Positions 17,271 through 26,531 of a stretch of DNA of 64,000 bases are shown in pieces (within the stretch, counting starts at the first letter, position 1; the number at the start of each line of letters is the position of its first letter). The position numbers and the translations under genes are program-made. The notes beneath the pieces were generated by a model, which ran no database searches, was not told the DNA's origin, and saw nothing but the letters and a program-made list of their open reading frames with translations. The stretch is from CADEEN01 sp963751775 (GTDB lineage: Bacteria; Pseudomonadota; Gammaproteobacteria; Burkholderiales; Burkholderiaceae_C): contig CAVVVW010000018.1 in NCBI GenBank assembly GCA_963751775.1, positions 1 to 64,000 of the forward strand, in the 5' to 3' direction.

Positions 17271-17831
17271 CTAGACGGCCAGCAGGTGTTGTCGGTAGTG
17301 CAGCAACTCGTCGATCGACTCGTGCACATCGGCCAGTGCCGTGTGCGCCTGCGCCTTCTTCACGCCTTCGAGCACGGCAGGCTTCCAGCGCCGCGCCAGT
17401 TCCTTCAGCGTGCTGACATCGAGGTTGCGGTAGTGGAAGAAGGCCTCGAGCGCGGGCATGTGGTTGGCCAGGAAGCGCCGGTCCTGGCAGATCGAGTTGC
17501 CGCACATCGGGCTCTTGCCGGCCTTGACGTACTGGGACAGCCACTCGATCACCTGGGCCTGGGCATGGGCCTCGTCGATCTCCGAGGCCTTGACGCGGTC
17601 GATCAGCCCGCTCTTGCCGTGCGTGCCCTGGTTCCAGGCATCCATCGCGGCCAGCGTGGCGTCGCTCTGGTGGATGGCGAAGACCGGGCCTTCGACGCGG
17701 GTCGTGACCTGGGCATCGGTGACGACCACGGCAATCTCGATGATGCGGTCGCGGTCGGGGTACAGACCGGTCATTTCGAGGTCGATCCAGACCAGATTGC
17801 TGTCGTTCTTGGGCAGGGTCGTTTCGCTCAT
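17271..17831 (-). CDS. orn: Oligoribonuclease (3'-5' exoribonuclease)
   Basis: 186 residues from the ATG at 17831. DEDDh exonuclease motifs are WIDLEMTGL (Exo I), the MCGNSICQDRRFL region (Exo II) and AHTALADVHES with the catalytic His and Asp (Exo III). It degrades di- to penta-ribonucleotides, including pGpG from c-di-GMP turnover, and is usually essential. It is divergent from the M48 protease, with 56 bases between the two starts. Confidence 0.96.
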   Translation of the reverse strand: MSETTLPKNDSNLVWIDLEMTGLYPDRDRIIEIAVVVTDAQVTTRVEGPVFAIHQSDATLAAMDAWNQGTHGKSGLIDRVKASEIDEAHAQAQVIEWLSQYVKAGKSPMCGNSICQDRRFLANHMPALEAFFHYRNLDVSTLKELARRWKPAVLEGVKKAQAHTALADVHESIDELLHYRQHLLAV

Positions 17832-17887
17832 GGGTGATCTCCGGGGCGGCCATGCGAACATTGTGTCAGGCCTACACTGCGCGCCCT

Positions 17888-19164
17888 ATGCAGCCCTCGC
17901 TCTGGATCTCCGTCGCCTTCGCCGTCACGCTGCTGCTGACGGTGGTGCTCAAGTTCTGGCTGGCGTCGCGGCAGATGCGCCATGTGGCCGCGCACCGCGG
18001 GGCCGTGCCGACCGCATTTGCCGACACGGTCACGCTGGCCGCGCACCAGAAGGCCGCCGACTACACCATCGTGCGTTCGCGTTTTGGCCTCGTCACGCTG
18101 GCCTTGGGCACCGCCCTGCTGCTGGGCTGGACGCTGTTGGGCGGGCTGGATGCACTCAACGCCGCGGTGCGCGACGCAGTCCAGCCGCGGCTGGGCGATC
18201 TGGCCTACCAGCTGGCGCTGCTGGTCGTCGTTCGCCGTGATCGCAGGCCTGCTCGATGCGCCTTTCGAGCTGTACAACACGTTTCGCATCGAGCAGCGCT
18301 TCGGCTTCAACCGCACGACCTGGCGGCTGTACCTCGCCGATACGGCCAAGGGCCTGCTCGTCGGCGCGCTGATCGGCCTGCCGATGGCCGCGCTGGTGCT
18401 GTGGCTCATGGCCAGCGCCGGCGCCTGGTGGTGGCTGTGGGCGTGGCTGGCATGGGTCGCCTTTCAGCTGCTGATGCTGGTGCTCTACCCGACCGTGATC
18501 GCGCCGCTGTTCAACAAGTTCGAACCGCTGCCCGACGAGTCGCTGAAGCAGCGTGTGCAGGCCTTGATGACGCGCTGCGGTTTTGCGGCCAAGGGCCTGT
18601 TCGTGATGGACGGCAGCCGCCGCTCGGCGCACGCCAACGCCTACTTCACCGGCCTTGGCGCGGCCAAGCGAGTGGTCTTCTTCGACACGCTGCTGGCGCG
18701 CCTGACGGCAGGCGAAGTCGAAGCCGTGCTGGCGCACGAGCTCGGACACTTCAAGCTGCGCCATGTGCCCAAGCGCATGGCCGTGATCTTCGCGCTCAGC
18801 CTGGCTGCGTTGGCGCTGCTCGGCTGGTTGTCGCAGCAGCCCTGGTTCTACGGCGGCCTGGGCGTCACGCCGAACCTGGCTGCACCGAACGACGCGCTGG
18901 CGCTGCTGCTGTTCATGCTGGCACTGCCGCCCCTGGGCTTCCTGCTCGTGCCGCTGGCGGCGCTCGTGTCACGCCGGCACGAGTTCGAGGCCGACGCCTA
19001 CGCCTGCGCGCAGGCCAGCGGCCGCGACCTGGCCAACGCGCTGCTCAAGCTGCACGAGGACAATGCCGGCACACTGACACCCGACCCGTTGTATGCGCGC
19101 GTTCTACTATTCGCACCCGCCGGCGAGCGAGCGGCTCGCGGCGCTGAAGCACGAGCCTGCATGA
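17888..19164 (+). CDS. M48 family membrane metallopeptidase, Ste24/CAAX-protease-like (two frameshifts)
   Basis: About 425 residues. An N-terminal multi-helix region precedes the zinc-binding HELGHFKLRH, and the third ligand is in the downstream EFEADAYA. The pattern FELYNTFRIEQRFGFNRTT matches the Ste24-type N-terminal domain. It probably degrades or processes membrane proteins. Two extra bases, near 18228 and 19103, break the frame. Correcting both gives a C terminus RFYYSHPPASERLAALKHEPA and a stop at 19162-19164 that overlaps the phhB ATG. TACACT lies nine bases before the ATG and no Shine-Dalgarno is seen. Confidence 0.9.
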
Positions 19165-19481
19165 ACGAACTGGCCGCCCTGCACTGCAAGCCGCTGGCGG
19201 GCCCGGCGGCCATGGATGCCGGCGAGATCGCCGCGCATCTGCTGCGGGTCGACGGCTGGTCGCTCGTCGACGGCGCGATCGAGAAGACCTTTCGCTTTCC
19301 CGACTACCACCACACGCTGGCCTTCGTCAACGCCGTGGCCTGGATCGCCCATCGCGAAGACCACCACCCCGACACCGCGTTCGGCTACAACCGATGCACG
19401 CTGCGCTTCAACACGCACTCGGTCGGCGGCATCTCGCTCAATGACTTCATCTGTGCCGCCAAAGTGGATGCCTTGCTTTGA
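19161..19481 (+). CDS. phhB: Pterin-4a-carbinolamine dehydratase
   Basis: 106 residues. The PCD signature is clear: REDHHPDTAFGYNRCTLRF, then NTHSVGGISLNDF with the catalytic histidines and terminal Asp. It dehydrates 4a-hydroxytetrahydrobiopterin produced by phenylalanine hydroxylase. phhA is not in the window. The ATG at 19161 overlaps the corrected M48 stop (ATGA). In the raw sequence the M48 frame reads straight into it, which I treat as an indel artefact rather than a fusion. Confidence 0.93.
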   Translation: MNELAALHCKPLAGPAAMDAGEIAAHLLRVDGWSLVDGAIEKTFRFPDYHHTLAFVNAVAWIAHREDHHPDTAFGYNRCTLRFNTHSVGGISLNDFICAAKVDALL

Positions 19482-19527
19482 GCCCCCACGCCCATTACGT
19501 TCGCTGCCCCCGAGGGGCACATGTCAT

Positions 19528-20433
19528 TTGAGTAAGTTCGCCGCACTCGATGTGGGCCGCGTGGTGGCCGCGCATGGCCGCCATGTGGTCGTCGAAACGC
19601 CGGACGGCGAACGCCTGGCCTGCCACCTGCGCGGCAAGAAGAGTGACTGCGTCGTCGGCGACCTGGTGCGCTGGCAGCCGGCGGGCGACGAGGGCGTGGT
19701 CGAGCACATCGAGCCGCGGCGCAATCTGCTGTTCCGCCAGGACGACTGGCGCACGAAGTCGTTTGCGGCCAACCTCGACCAGATCCTGGTGCTGGTGGCC
19801 GGCGAGCCGATGTTCTCCGAAACGCAACTCGCGCGCGCGCTGATCGCGGCCGACAGCGCCGGCATTGCCGTTCAGGTGCTGCTCAACAAGAGCGACCTGC
19901 CGCAGGCGGCCATGGCCCGCGAACGGCTGCAACCATACCGTGCCATGGGTGTCAGCGTCATCGAGACGGCGCTCAAGGGCGACCCCGACGCGGCACGCGC
20001 ATTGCTCGCGCCGATACTGGCCGAGCGCACGACGCTCGTGCTCGGCCCCAGCGGCACCGGCAAGAGCACCCTGATCAATCTGATGGTTGCGAATGCCGCG
20101 GCACAGGTCGGCGAGGTGTCGCAGGCGCTCAACTCCGGGCGCCACACGACGACGACCAGCACCTGGTACTGGCTCGACGGCCAGCGCAAGGGCGCGCTGA
20201 TCGACTCGCCGGGTTTTCAGGAGTTCGGCCTGCGCCACATCGACGCGCAGCAACTGCCGCTGCTGATGCCCGACCTGCGCGCGCACGTCGCCAACTGCCG
20301 CTTCTACAACTGCAGCCACCGGCAGGAGCCCGGCTGCGGCGTGATCGCGGCGGTGGAACGCGGCGAAGTCAGCGCCTCGCGCTGGCGCATCTACGGCGAA
20401 ATCTGCGACGAGCTGGCACGCACGAAATGGTGA
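19528..20433 (+). CDS. rsgA: Ribosome small-subunit biogenesis GTPase RsgA
   Basis: 301 residues, circularly permuted GTPase. An N-terminal OB fold is followed by G4 (LLNKSDL), G1 (GPSGTGKST), G2-like GRHTTTTS and G3 (DSPGFQEF). The C-terminal zinc cluster reads NCRFYNCSHRQEPGC. It assists late 30S maturation. I choose the TTG at 19528, ten bases after a GAGGGG box. The nearer ATG at 19521 is out of frame and stops after four codons. Confidence 0.94.
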   Translation: MSKFAALDVGRVVAAHGRHVVVETPDGERLACHLRGKKSDCVVGDLVRWQPAGDEGVVEHIEPRRNLLFRQDDWRTKSFAANLDQILVLVAGEPMFSETQLARALIAADSAGIAVQVLLNKSDLPQAAMARERLQPYRAMGVSVIETALKGDPDAARALLAPILAERTTLVLGPSGTGKSTLINLMVANAAAQVGEVSQALNSGRHTTTTSTWYWLDGQRKGALIDSPGFQEFGLRHIDAQQLPLLMPDLRAHVANCRFYNCSHRQEPGCGVIAAVERGEVSASRWRIYGEICDELARTKW

Positions 20434-20458
20434 CCGTTCGGCGGCCCGAAGGCCGACG

Positions 20459-21448
20459 TCAGCCCAGCAGGTGCGCCAGCGACAACAGGGCGGCCAGCAA
20501 CATCCACAGCACCACCGAACGCCAGACCAGACCGACCACGCTTTGCAAGTGACCGGCCTGCGCCGGCACGCCGGCCGTCGAGCCGGTGGCGCCGGCGGCT
20601 TCCGGGTCACTGCCGCGGTCGAAGGTCTTCGAGCGGTCCGGTGTGACACCGGGTGCGGTCTGGCCGCCGAGTTGCACACCGATGGCGCCGGCGGCAGCGG
20701 CCAGCAGGATGCCTTCGTTGGCATGCAGCCAGAGACCGGCATCGCGTCGCCAGCCGTTGATGGCCTCCTCGAAGTTGCCGACGATCGCAAAGCCGAAGGC
20801 CGTCAAGCGCGTGGGCACATGGTCGATCAGCCTGAACAGCCGTCGCGACAACTGCATCAGCCGCTCGTTGGCCGGTGCGTCGAGCGTGTGGCTCTTGAAG
20901 GTCCAGTAGCGGCCGGCGAATTCGGCCATGCGATAGGCCACCGCGCCGGCGGGCCCGAGCCCGAGCGCCGACAAGGCAATGAAGCAGAAGAACACGCCGA
21001 ACACATGGCGGTGCGCGGCGAGCAGCGCGTGCTCGAGGACATGGCGCAGCAGTTCGGTGCGCGGCAGCTCGCTGGCGTCCAGATGGAGCCATTGCCCTAG
21101 CAAGCCGCGCGCCGCATCTTCGTCGCCACGCGCGAGCGCGTCGCGGATGTCGGTGAAGAAGTGGCTGAACTGGCGAAAACCGAGCGTGAGGTAGAGCACC
21201 GCCACGTTCACGGCCAGCGCTGCCAGCAGGCTGTAGTGCGCAGCCACCTGGTACAGCGCAGCGGCGGCCAGTGCCGGGCTCAACACCGTGATGCACCAGA
21301 CGACGATGGCATGCCGTTCGCGGCCGGCATCGAAGTTGCGCCCGGTCCAGCCAACCCAGGAAACCAGTGTGTCGTGAATCCAGTTGTCGCGCGGCAGCGG
21401 CCTGAGCTGCTCGATGATCAGCGCGAAGAGGACGGCGAAGAAGCTCAT
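20459..21448 (-). CDS. CobD/CbiB-family membrane protein
   Basis: 329 residues from the ATG at 21448, with several hydrophobic helices. Conserved segments include EQLRPLPRDNW, FRQFSHFFTDIRDALARGDEDAAR and HRHVFGVFFCFIALSALGLGPAGAVAYRMAEF. The family includes adenosylcobinamide synthases and AmpE-like proteins. In Burkholderiales this copy sits next to rsgA and nudix genes rather than cobalamin genes, so a cobalamin role is doubtful. It is convergent with rsgA. Membrane location is clear; substrate unknown. Confidence 0.82.
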   Translation of the reverse strand: MSFFAVLFALIIEQLRPLPRDNWIHDTLVSWVGWTGRNFDAGRERHAIVVWCITVLSPALAAAALYQVAAHYSLLAALAVNVAVLYLTLGFRQFSHFFTDIRDALARGDEDAARGLLGQWLHLDASELPRTELLRHVLEHALLAAHRHVFGVFFCFIALSALGLGPAGAVAYRMAEFAGRYWTFKSHTLDAPANERLMQLSRRLFRLIDHVPTRLTAFGFAIVGNFEEAINGWRRDAGLWLHANEGILLAAAAGAIGVQLGGQTAPGVTPDRSKTFDRGSDPEAAGATGSTAGVPAQAGHLQSVVGLVWRSVVLWMLLAALLSLAHLLG

Positions 21449-21468
21449 CGGCCGCGATGATACGCAGC

Positions 21469-22173
21469 TCAGGCGCTGAGAAAGCGGTACAGGTTGCGCA
21501 ACATGGCGGCCGTCGCCCCCCAGATGAAATAGGGCTCGCCGCGCCCATCGGGCCGCGGCCACGGCATCGACAGGAACTCGCGGCGATGGCCGCCGGCCTC
21601 GAACACATGCCGCCGGTGGTTGGCCGGCGTCATCAGGAACGACAGCGGCACCTCGAAGGCATCGGCCACCTCACGGGCATCGAGCGCCAGCGTGAAGGTC
21701 GGCCGCACCAGGGCCACCACCGGTGTCACGTCGTAGAACGTGACCGTGCGGTATTCGGGCAGCGAGCCGATGATCTCGACATGCTGGTGCGCCAGGCCGA
21801 CTTCTTCTTCGGCCTCGCGCAGCGCCGTGGTGACGGCGTCGCTGTCTGTCGATTCGGCGCGCCCGCCGGGAAAGCTGATCTGACCGGCATGGTCGCGCAG
21901 GTGCGCGGTGCGTTGCGTCAGCAGCACGGTCAGGCCGCCGTCGCGCTCGACCAGCGGCACCAGGACCGACGCCGCCTTGCGCTCGCGGCCCTCGAACAGC
22001 CGGCCGTCGCCGCGCGTCTCGGGCACCCATGCCGGCGGCGACGCGAAGCGCCGGCGCAGCGCCGCGGCGCTGAGCTGGGACGCGTCGACCGCCGGCAGGT
22101 GGCCGTCGTTGCCGAGCACCGGCACCGCATGCGGGTCGAGGATCGGTGGGCGGATCGTGTTTGCCGCTGTCAT
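21469..22173 (-). CDS. Nudix hydrolase, CoA pyrophosphatase type
   Basis: 234 residues from the ATG at 22173; an in-frame ATG at 22184 is also possible. The segment around GQISFPGGRAEST, followed by ALREAEEEVGL, is the nudix box preceded by the UPF0035 pattern of NudL/CoAse enzymes that split CoA to 3',5'-ADP and phosphopantetheine. It is followed 20 bases later by the CobD/CbiB-family gene on the same strand, an arrangement frequent in this order. Confidence 0.9.
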   Translation of the reverse strand: MTAANTIRPPILDPHAVPVLGNDGHLPAVDASQLSAAALRRRFASPPAWVPETRGDGRLFEGRERKAASVLVPLVERDGGLTVLLTQRTAHLRDHAGQISFPGGRAESTDSDAVTTALREAEEEVGLAHQHVEIIGSLPEYRTVTFYDVTPVVALVRPTFTLALDAREVADAFEVPLSFLMTPANHRRHVFEAGGHRREFLSMPWPRPDGRGEPYFIWGATAAMLRNLYRFLSA

Positions 22174-22244
22174 TTCAGAGAGCATAGAGCGCAAACGACA
22201 AAGCCGCCCTGCGGCGGCCCTGTTCGATGCCGATGGCATGCGGC

Positions 22245-22598
22245 TCAGGCGAGCTTTTCCTTGATGCGCGCCGACTTGCCCGAGCGATCGCGCAGGTAGT
22301 AGAGCTTGGCGCGACGCACGTCGCCGCGGCGCTTGACTTCGATGCCGGCGATCAGCGGGCTGTACAGCTGGAAAGTGCGCTCGACGCCTTCGCCGCTGGA
22401 GATCTTGCGCACGATGAAGCTCGAATTCAGGCCGCGATTGCGCTTGGCAATCACCACGCCCTCGTAGGCCTGCACTCGCTTGCGCGTGCCTTCGACGACG
22501 TTGACGCTGACGATCACCGTGTCGCCGGGGGCGAAGGTGGGCAGTTTCTTGCCCAGGCGGGTGATTTCTTCCTGCTCGAGGGTTTGGATCAGATCCAC
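22245..22598 (-). CDS. rplS: 50S ribosomal protein L19
   Basis: 117 residues, full-length bL19 (QTLEQEEITR, VIAKRNRGLNSSFIVRKISSGEGVERTF, RRAKLYYLRDRSGKSARIKEKLA). The start is a GTG at 22598, with an AGGAGA box six bases upstream. It lies at the interface of the 30S and 50S subunits. It follows trmD by 105 bases, with a TATAAT that may give it its own promoter in addition to the rpsP operon transcript. Confidence 0.97.
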   Translation of the reverse strand: MDLIQTLEQEEITRLGKKLPTFAPGDTVIVSVNVVEGTRKRVQAYEGVVIAKRNRGLNSSFIVRKISSGEGVERTFQLYSPLIAGIEVKRRGDVRRAKLYYLRDRSGKSARIKEKLA

Positions 22599-22702
22599 GT
22601 GAAGTTCTCCTGGTGATCGTGCCGGCGATTTGTTGAGGGCTGTATGCACAGACCAAACGGTGTTTGGCCGCGCTGTCCCGGCAGAGGATCGAAAAGCCTT
22701 GG

Positions 22703-22708
22703 ATTATA
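22703..22708 (-). promoter_or_regulatory. Putative -10 element upstream of rplS
   Basis: TATAAT on the minus strand, overlapping the trmD stop codon and 105 bases before the rplS start. No good -35 is seen 16-18 bases upstream, so confidence is limited. Confidence 0.35.
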
Positions 22709-23462
22709 GCCGCAGCGAGTTCAGAAAGCACTCGTCGGCGGGGCTGAGCCGGCCCGCGGCCCGCGCGGCAGCGATGAGATCGGGGCGGCGCCGCGCCGTG
22801 AGCTCGAGCGCGCGTTCGCGGCGCCAGCGCGCGATCTCGCCATGGTGGCCCGACAACAGCACCGCCGGCACCGCCGCGGCGCCCAGTGTCGCCGGCAATA
22901 CCTCGGGCCGGCTGTAATGCGGGCAGTCGAGCAGTCCGTCGGCGCCAAAGCTGTCCTGCAGGTGCGATTGCTCGTCGCCCAGCACGCCGGGCTGTAGTCG
23001 AGCCACGGCGTCGAGCAATGCCAACGCCGGCAATTCGCCCCCCGACAGCACGAAGTCTCCCAGGCTCAATTCGAGCGTCACGTGGCGGTCGAGAAAGCGC
23101 TGATCAATGCCTTCATAGCGGCCGCACAGCAGCACGGCACCCGGTCCGGCGGCCAACTCACGCACCAAAGCCTGGTCGAGTCGACGACCCGCCGGGGTGA
23201 AGTGGATCACCGCAGGCGCCGTCCCGGCGCGGTCGGCCAGCGCCGCGGCGAGCGCGTGCGCCAGCGGTTCGGCCAGCAGGACCATGCCTGGGCCGCCGCC
23301 GAACGGGCGGTCGTCGACGCGCTTGTATGCGCCCTCGCCATGCTCGCGCAGGGGCCACAGGCGGACATCGACCTGGCCGGCCTCGAACGCGCGCCGTGTC
23401 ACGCCCAGCGCGAGGTGCGGCGCGAACAGTTCCGGAAACAAGGTGATGACGTCGAAGCGCAT
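22704..23462 (-). CDS. trmD: tRNA (guanine37-N1)-methyltransferase
   Basis: 252 residues, SPOUT methyltransferase using S-adenosylmethionine to make m1G37. MRFDVITLFPELF, DDRPFGGGPGMV, LLCGRYEGIDQRF, the knot segment SLGDFVLSGGELPAL and the RPEVLP C-terminal motif are intact. The ATG at 23462 begins seven bases after the rimM stop, so rimM and trmD are co-translated. Essential in most bacteria. Confidence 0.97.
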   Translation of the reverse strand: MRFDVITLFPELFAPHLALGVTRRAFEAGQVDVRLWPLREHGEGAYKRVDDRPFGGGPGMVLLAEPLAHALAAALADRAGTAPAVIHFTPAGRRLDQALVRELAAGPGAVLLCGRYEGIDQRFLDRHVTLELSLGDFVLSGGELPALALLDAVARLQPGVLGDEQSHLQDSFGADGLLDCPHYSRPEVLPATLGAAAVPAVLLSGHHGEIARWRRERALELTARRRPDLIAAARAAGRLSPADECFLNSLRL

Positions 23463-23469
23463 CGCAGCG

Positions 23470-24063
23470 TCAGTACTCCAGGCCCCAGTCGACGCGGATT
23501 TGCCCAGCCGCAAGATCGACGCTGTCGACGTAAGCCGCGACAAAGGGGATCAGGCGCTCGGCGGCCTCCACCGCCGCGTCCGCGGCCGCATCGGCGCGAC
23601 GCACGCGCAAGACGCTGTGTACGCCGGTGTCGATGAGGCCAGTCACGTGGCCGAGCAAGTCGCCCTCGCGATTGAGGACCGCAAGGCCGACCAGATCGAC
23701 CCAGTAGTACTCGCCGTCACCGGCACTTGGAAAGCTGGCGCGCGAAACGAACACCGCTGAGCCGGTCAGTGCCTCGGCAGCGTCGCGGTCGGCCACTTCC
23801 TGCGCGTTGGCGACCACCATCGACGCCTGTTCACGCACCTGGGTGACGCGCAACAGCGGCGGCACCGAACGCCGCGGGCCTGGCGGCGGCTGCAGGAACC
23901 AGCGCCGCGAGGAAAACAGCGCTTGCGGGTCGCGGGCGTGCGCTTGCACCTTGAACGCGCCCTTGATGCCCCAGGCACCGACGATGCGGCCAACCTCGAT
24001 CGCGTCGGCCGGGAACGACGGCAAATCGCCCGACGCGGCGTTCAGCGACGGCGGCGTCGCCAT
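23470..24063 (-). CDS. rimM: 16S rRNA maturation factor RimM
   Basis: 197 residues. The N-terminal RimM barrel begins EVGRIVGAWGIKGAFKVQ, and the C-terminal PRC barrel begins EYYWVDLVGLAVLNREGDLLG and continues through LIPFVAAYVDSVDL. It binds S19 in late 30S assembly. It lies in the rpsP-rimM-trmD(-rplS) operon, 19 bases after rpsP. Confidence 0.95.
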   Translation of the reverse strand: MATPPSLNAASGDLPSFPADAIEVGRIVGAWGIKGAFKVQAHARDPQALFSSRRWFLQPPPGPRRSVPPLLRVTQVREQASMVVANAQEVADRDAAEALTGSAVFVSRASFPSAGDGEYYWVDLVGLAVLNREGDLLGHVTGLIDTGVHSVLRVRRADAAADAAVEAAERLIPFVAAYVDSVDLAAGQIRVDWGLEY

Positions 24064-24082
24064 ACAGCCGCGCGGCCGGGCG

Positions 24083-24331
24083 TCAGGCGCTGGCCTTGGC
24101 CTGGCCGACCAGCCGCGCCACGGTCGGCGACACCTGGGCACCCACGCCGGTCCAGTAGGCAATGCGGTCGGTCGCCACGCGCAGCGGCTGCTCGCCACCG
24201 GCAGCGACCGGGTTGTAGAAGCCCACGCGCTCGATGAATCGACCGTCGCGGCGCTCGTGCGAATCGGCGACCACGATGTTGTAGAACGGGCGCTTCTTGG
24301 CGCCGGAACGGGACAGACGGATGACAACCAT
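24083..24331 (-). CDS. rpsP: 30S ribosomal protein S16
   Basis: 82 residues, complete bS16: VVIRLSRSGAKKRPFYNIVVAD at the N terminus (IRLSRSGAKKRPFYNI being diagnostic) and RFIERVGFYNP. First gene of the rpsP-rimM-trmD-rplS operon. A TATAAT 145 bases upstream on the minus strand is the likely promoter core. Confidence 0.97.
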   Translation of the reverse strand: MVVIRLSRSGAKKRPFYNIVVADSHERRDGRFIERVGFYNPVAAGGEQPLRVATDRIAYWTGVGAQVSPTVARLVGQAKASA

Positions 24332-24475
24332 GGGGCACTTACCTCGAAGCTCGAACTTGATCGCGCGCCGCGCCAGGAGACACACTGGCCGGTGATGCGC
24401 TGCTGATGGGAACAGCACACAGTTCGGCGCCGTAGATACGCCGGTCACCTGACCAGCCGTCGCCGAAAACCGCGC

Positions 24476-24481
24476 ATTATA
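24476..24481 (-). promoter_or_regulatory. Putative -10 element of the rpsP operon
   Basis: A perfect TATAAT on the minus strand, about 145 bases before the rpsP start and 33 bases from the divergent GNAT gene. The -35 region is a poor match (CTGGCT at 17-base spacing). Confidence 0.4.
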
Positions 24482-24514
24482 GACTCGCAGCTCCTGCCAG
24501 CCAGCGCCCATACC

Positions 24515-25049
24515 ATGCAGCCCCTGATCATCCGCCCGAGCACCGTCGCCGACCTGCCCGCCATCACCCGGATCTACGGCTTGGCGGTGGACCAGGGCAC
24601 TGGCACCTTCGAGCTCGATGCGCCGGACGGCGCCGAGATGGCTCGCCGTCGCGACGACGTGCTGGCCAAGGGCCTGCCCTGGCTGGTGGCCGAACGCGGC
24701 GGCCAGGTGCTGGGCTACGCCTACGCCAATCACTTCCGGCCGCGCCGCGCCTACCGCTTCTGCCTCGAAGACTCGATCTACCTCGACCCTGCCGCGCAGG
24801 GTCAGGGCGTTGGCCGCGTGTTGCTGGCCGAATTGCTGGCGCAGTGCGCCGCACGCGGTGCGCGGCAAATGCTGGCCGTCATCGGCGACACGGCCAATGC
24901 AGGGTCGATCGCAGTGCATCGCGCCTGCGGCTTCGAGCCGGCGGGGCTGTTCAAGGCGGCGGGCTGGAAGTTCGACCGCTGGCTCGACGTCGTGCTCATG
25001 CAGCGCGGTCTTGGCCAAGGCAGCGCATGCCGCGCCGCTCGACAACTGA
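24515..25049 (+). CDS. GNAT N-acetyltransferase, phosphinothricin-acetyltransferase-like
   Basis: About 177 residues. IIRPSTVADLPAITRIYG, GYAYANHFRPRRAYRFCLEDSIYLDP, the acetyl-CoA loop AAQGQGVGRVLLAELLAQC and NAGSIAVHRACGFEPAGLFK follow the Pat/YncA subfamily. It probably acetylates a small amine; the true substrate is unknown. As given, the frame reads without stop into the downstream TM2 gene. A one-base slip near 25025 would end it at a TGA at 25047-25049 (…PLDN) overlapping the TM2 ATG, which fits gene order elsewhere in Burkholderiales. Confidence 0.85.
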
Positions 25050-25489
25050 TGGCCCGCTACAAGTCGAAGACGCTGGCGACCTGGATCGCGCTGCTCGGCG
25101 GCAGTCTGGGGCTGCACCGCCTGTACTTGAATGGCAGCCGTGACGCATTCGCCTGGCTGCACCTGCCGCCGACGCTGGCCGGCCTGGTGGGCGTGCAGCG
25201 CATGCTCGAACTCGGCCAGGACGACCGCGTGGCCTGGCTGCTGCTGCCGCTGCTGGGGCTGATGCTGACGCAGGGCGCGCTCTGCGCGATCCTCTACGGC
25301 CTGCTACCCGACGAACGCTGGGACGCGCGCCACAACCCCGGTGCCGCGTCACACGCCACCGGTTGGGGCCCGGTGCTGGGCGTGGTCGCGGCGCTGATCG
25401 TCGGCGCCACGGCGCTGATGGCCACCGTCGCCTTCAGCGGCCAGCGCTACTTCGAGTCACAGGTCGAAGAGGGCCACAGTCAGCCATAG
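25049..25489 (+). CDS. TM2 domain-containing membrane protein
   Basis: 146 residues from the ATG at 25049. The start YKSKTLATWIALLGGSLGLHRLYL is the TM2-domain signature (two helices with a GLHRFYL-type turn; residues about 3-25). Further helices follow near residues 62-92 and 115-138. Function unknown. It is probably translationally coupled to the GNAT gene (TGATG). It ends eight bases from the convergent pit gene. Confidence 0.75.
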   Translation: MARYKSKTLATWIALLGGSLGLHRLYLNGSRDAFAWLHLPPTLAGLVGVQRMLELGQDDRVAWLLLPLLGLMLTQGALCAILYGLLPDERWDARHNPGAASHATGWGPVLGVVAALIVGATALMATVAFSGQRYFESQVEEGHSQP

Positions 25490-25497
25490 CGCCACGC

Positions 25498-26509
25498 TCA
25501 GAGCAGCACGCGGCCGACCCAGTACGCCAGCGCGGCCATCAGCGCCGAAGCCGGGATCGTGAAGATCCAGGCCCAGACGATATTGCCGGCCACGCCCCAG
25601 CGCACCGCCGAGGCGCGCCGGGTCGACCCGACGCCGACGATGGCCCCGGTGATGGTGTGTGTGGTCGACACGGGGATGCCCAGGCCGGAGGCCAGGAACA
25701 ACGTGATGGCCCCGCCGGTCTCGGCGCAGAACCCGCCCACCGGCTTCAACTTGGTGATCTTCTGCCCCATCGTCTTGACGATGCGCCAACCGCCGAACAT
25801 GGTGCCCAAACGCAATCGCGATGTAGCAGCTCCAGATCACCCAGCCGGGCGGAAAGCTGTCCGTCGCGCTGGCATAGCCGGTTGCGATCAGCAACATCCA
25901 GATGATGCCGATGGTCTTTTGCGCGTCGTTCCCGCCATGGCCCAGGCTGTACAGGCCGGCCGAAACGAGCTGCAGGCGACGGAAGGCGGCGTCGATCCTC
26001 TGCGGCCGCTTGTGGCGGAAGAGCCAGGCGACGGCCACCATCATCAGCGAAGCCAGGGTGTAGCCCAGCAGCGGCGATACCAGGATGAAGGCGACCGTCT
26101 TCCAGACCCCGGCGGCAACCAGTGATCCGGCGCCCGACTTGGCCATCACGGCGCCGACGATGCCGCCGATCAACGCGTGCGAGCTCGACGACGGTATGCC
26201 GTACCACCACGTCACGATGTTCCAGATGATGGCACCGATCAGCGCACCGAAGACCACGTAGTGATCGACCACGCCAGGCATCACGATGCCCTTGCCCACC
26301 GTCGCCGCCACCTTCAACTGAAAGATGAACAGGGCGACGAAGTTGAAGAAGGCCGCAAAGGCCACCGCCTGGTGCGGCTTCAACACCCCGGTCGAGACCA
26401 CGGTCGCGATCGAGTTCGCCGCATCGTGGAAGCCGTTCATGAAGTCGAACACGACGGCCAGCGCCACCAGCAGGGCGATGACCCAGAAGGAGACCTGGAT
26501 CGCGTGCAT
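25498..26509 (-). CDS. pit: PiT-family inorganic phosphate transporter (frameshift)
   Basis: About 337 residues, multi-helix. The N-terminal VFDFMNGFHDAANSIATVVSTG and the C-terminal FCAETGGAITLFLASGLGIPVSTTHTITGAIVGVG are the two inverted PiT signature repeats. Low-affinity phosphate uptake, driven by protons or metal-phosphate. One extra base in GCCCAAAC at about 25805 shifts the frame, and both halves are intact. It is 22 bases downstream of its DUF47 partner on the same strand. Confidence 0.93.
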
Positions 26510-26531
26510 CAGGCGCGCGCCCGCAACGCAG

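Noticed and set aside
17982..19481. Apparent fusion of the M48 protease with pterin-4a-carbinolamine dehydratase in one open frame.
   Set aside because: Correcting one extra base near 19103 gives the protease a natural C terminus and a stop overlapping the dehydratase ATG by ATGA. This is the normal arrangement for two separate coupled genes.
24515..25489. Apparent 324-residue GNAT-TM2 fusion protein.
   Set aside because: The junction contains TGATG in neighbouring frames, consistent with a GNAT stop overlapping the TM2 start, and the window has many one-base errors. Kept as two genes, though a true fusion is not excluded.
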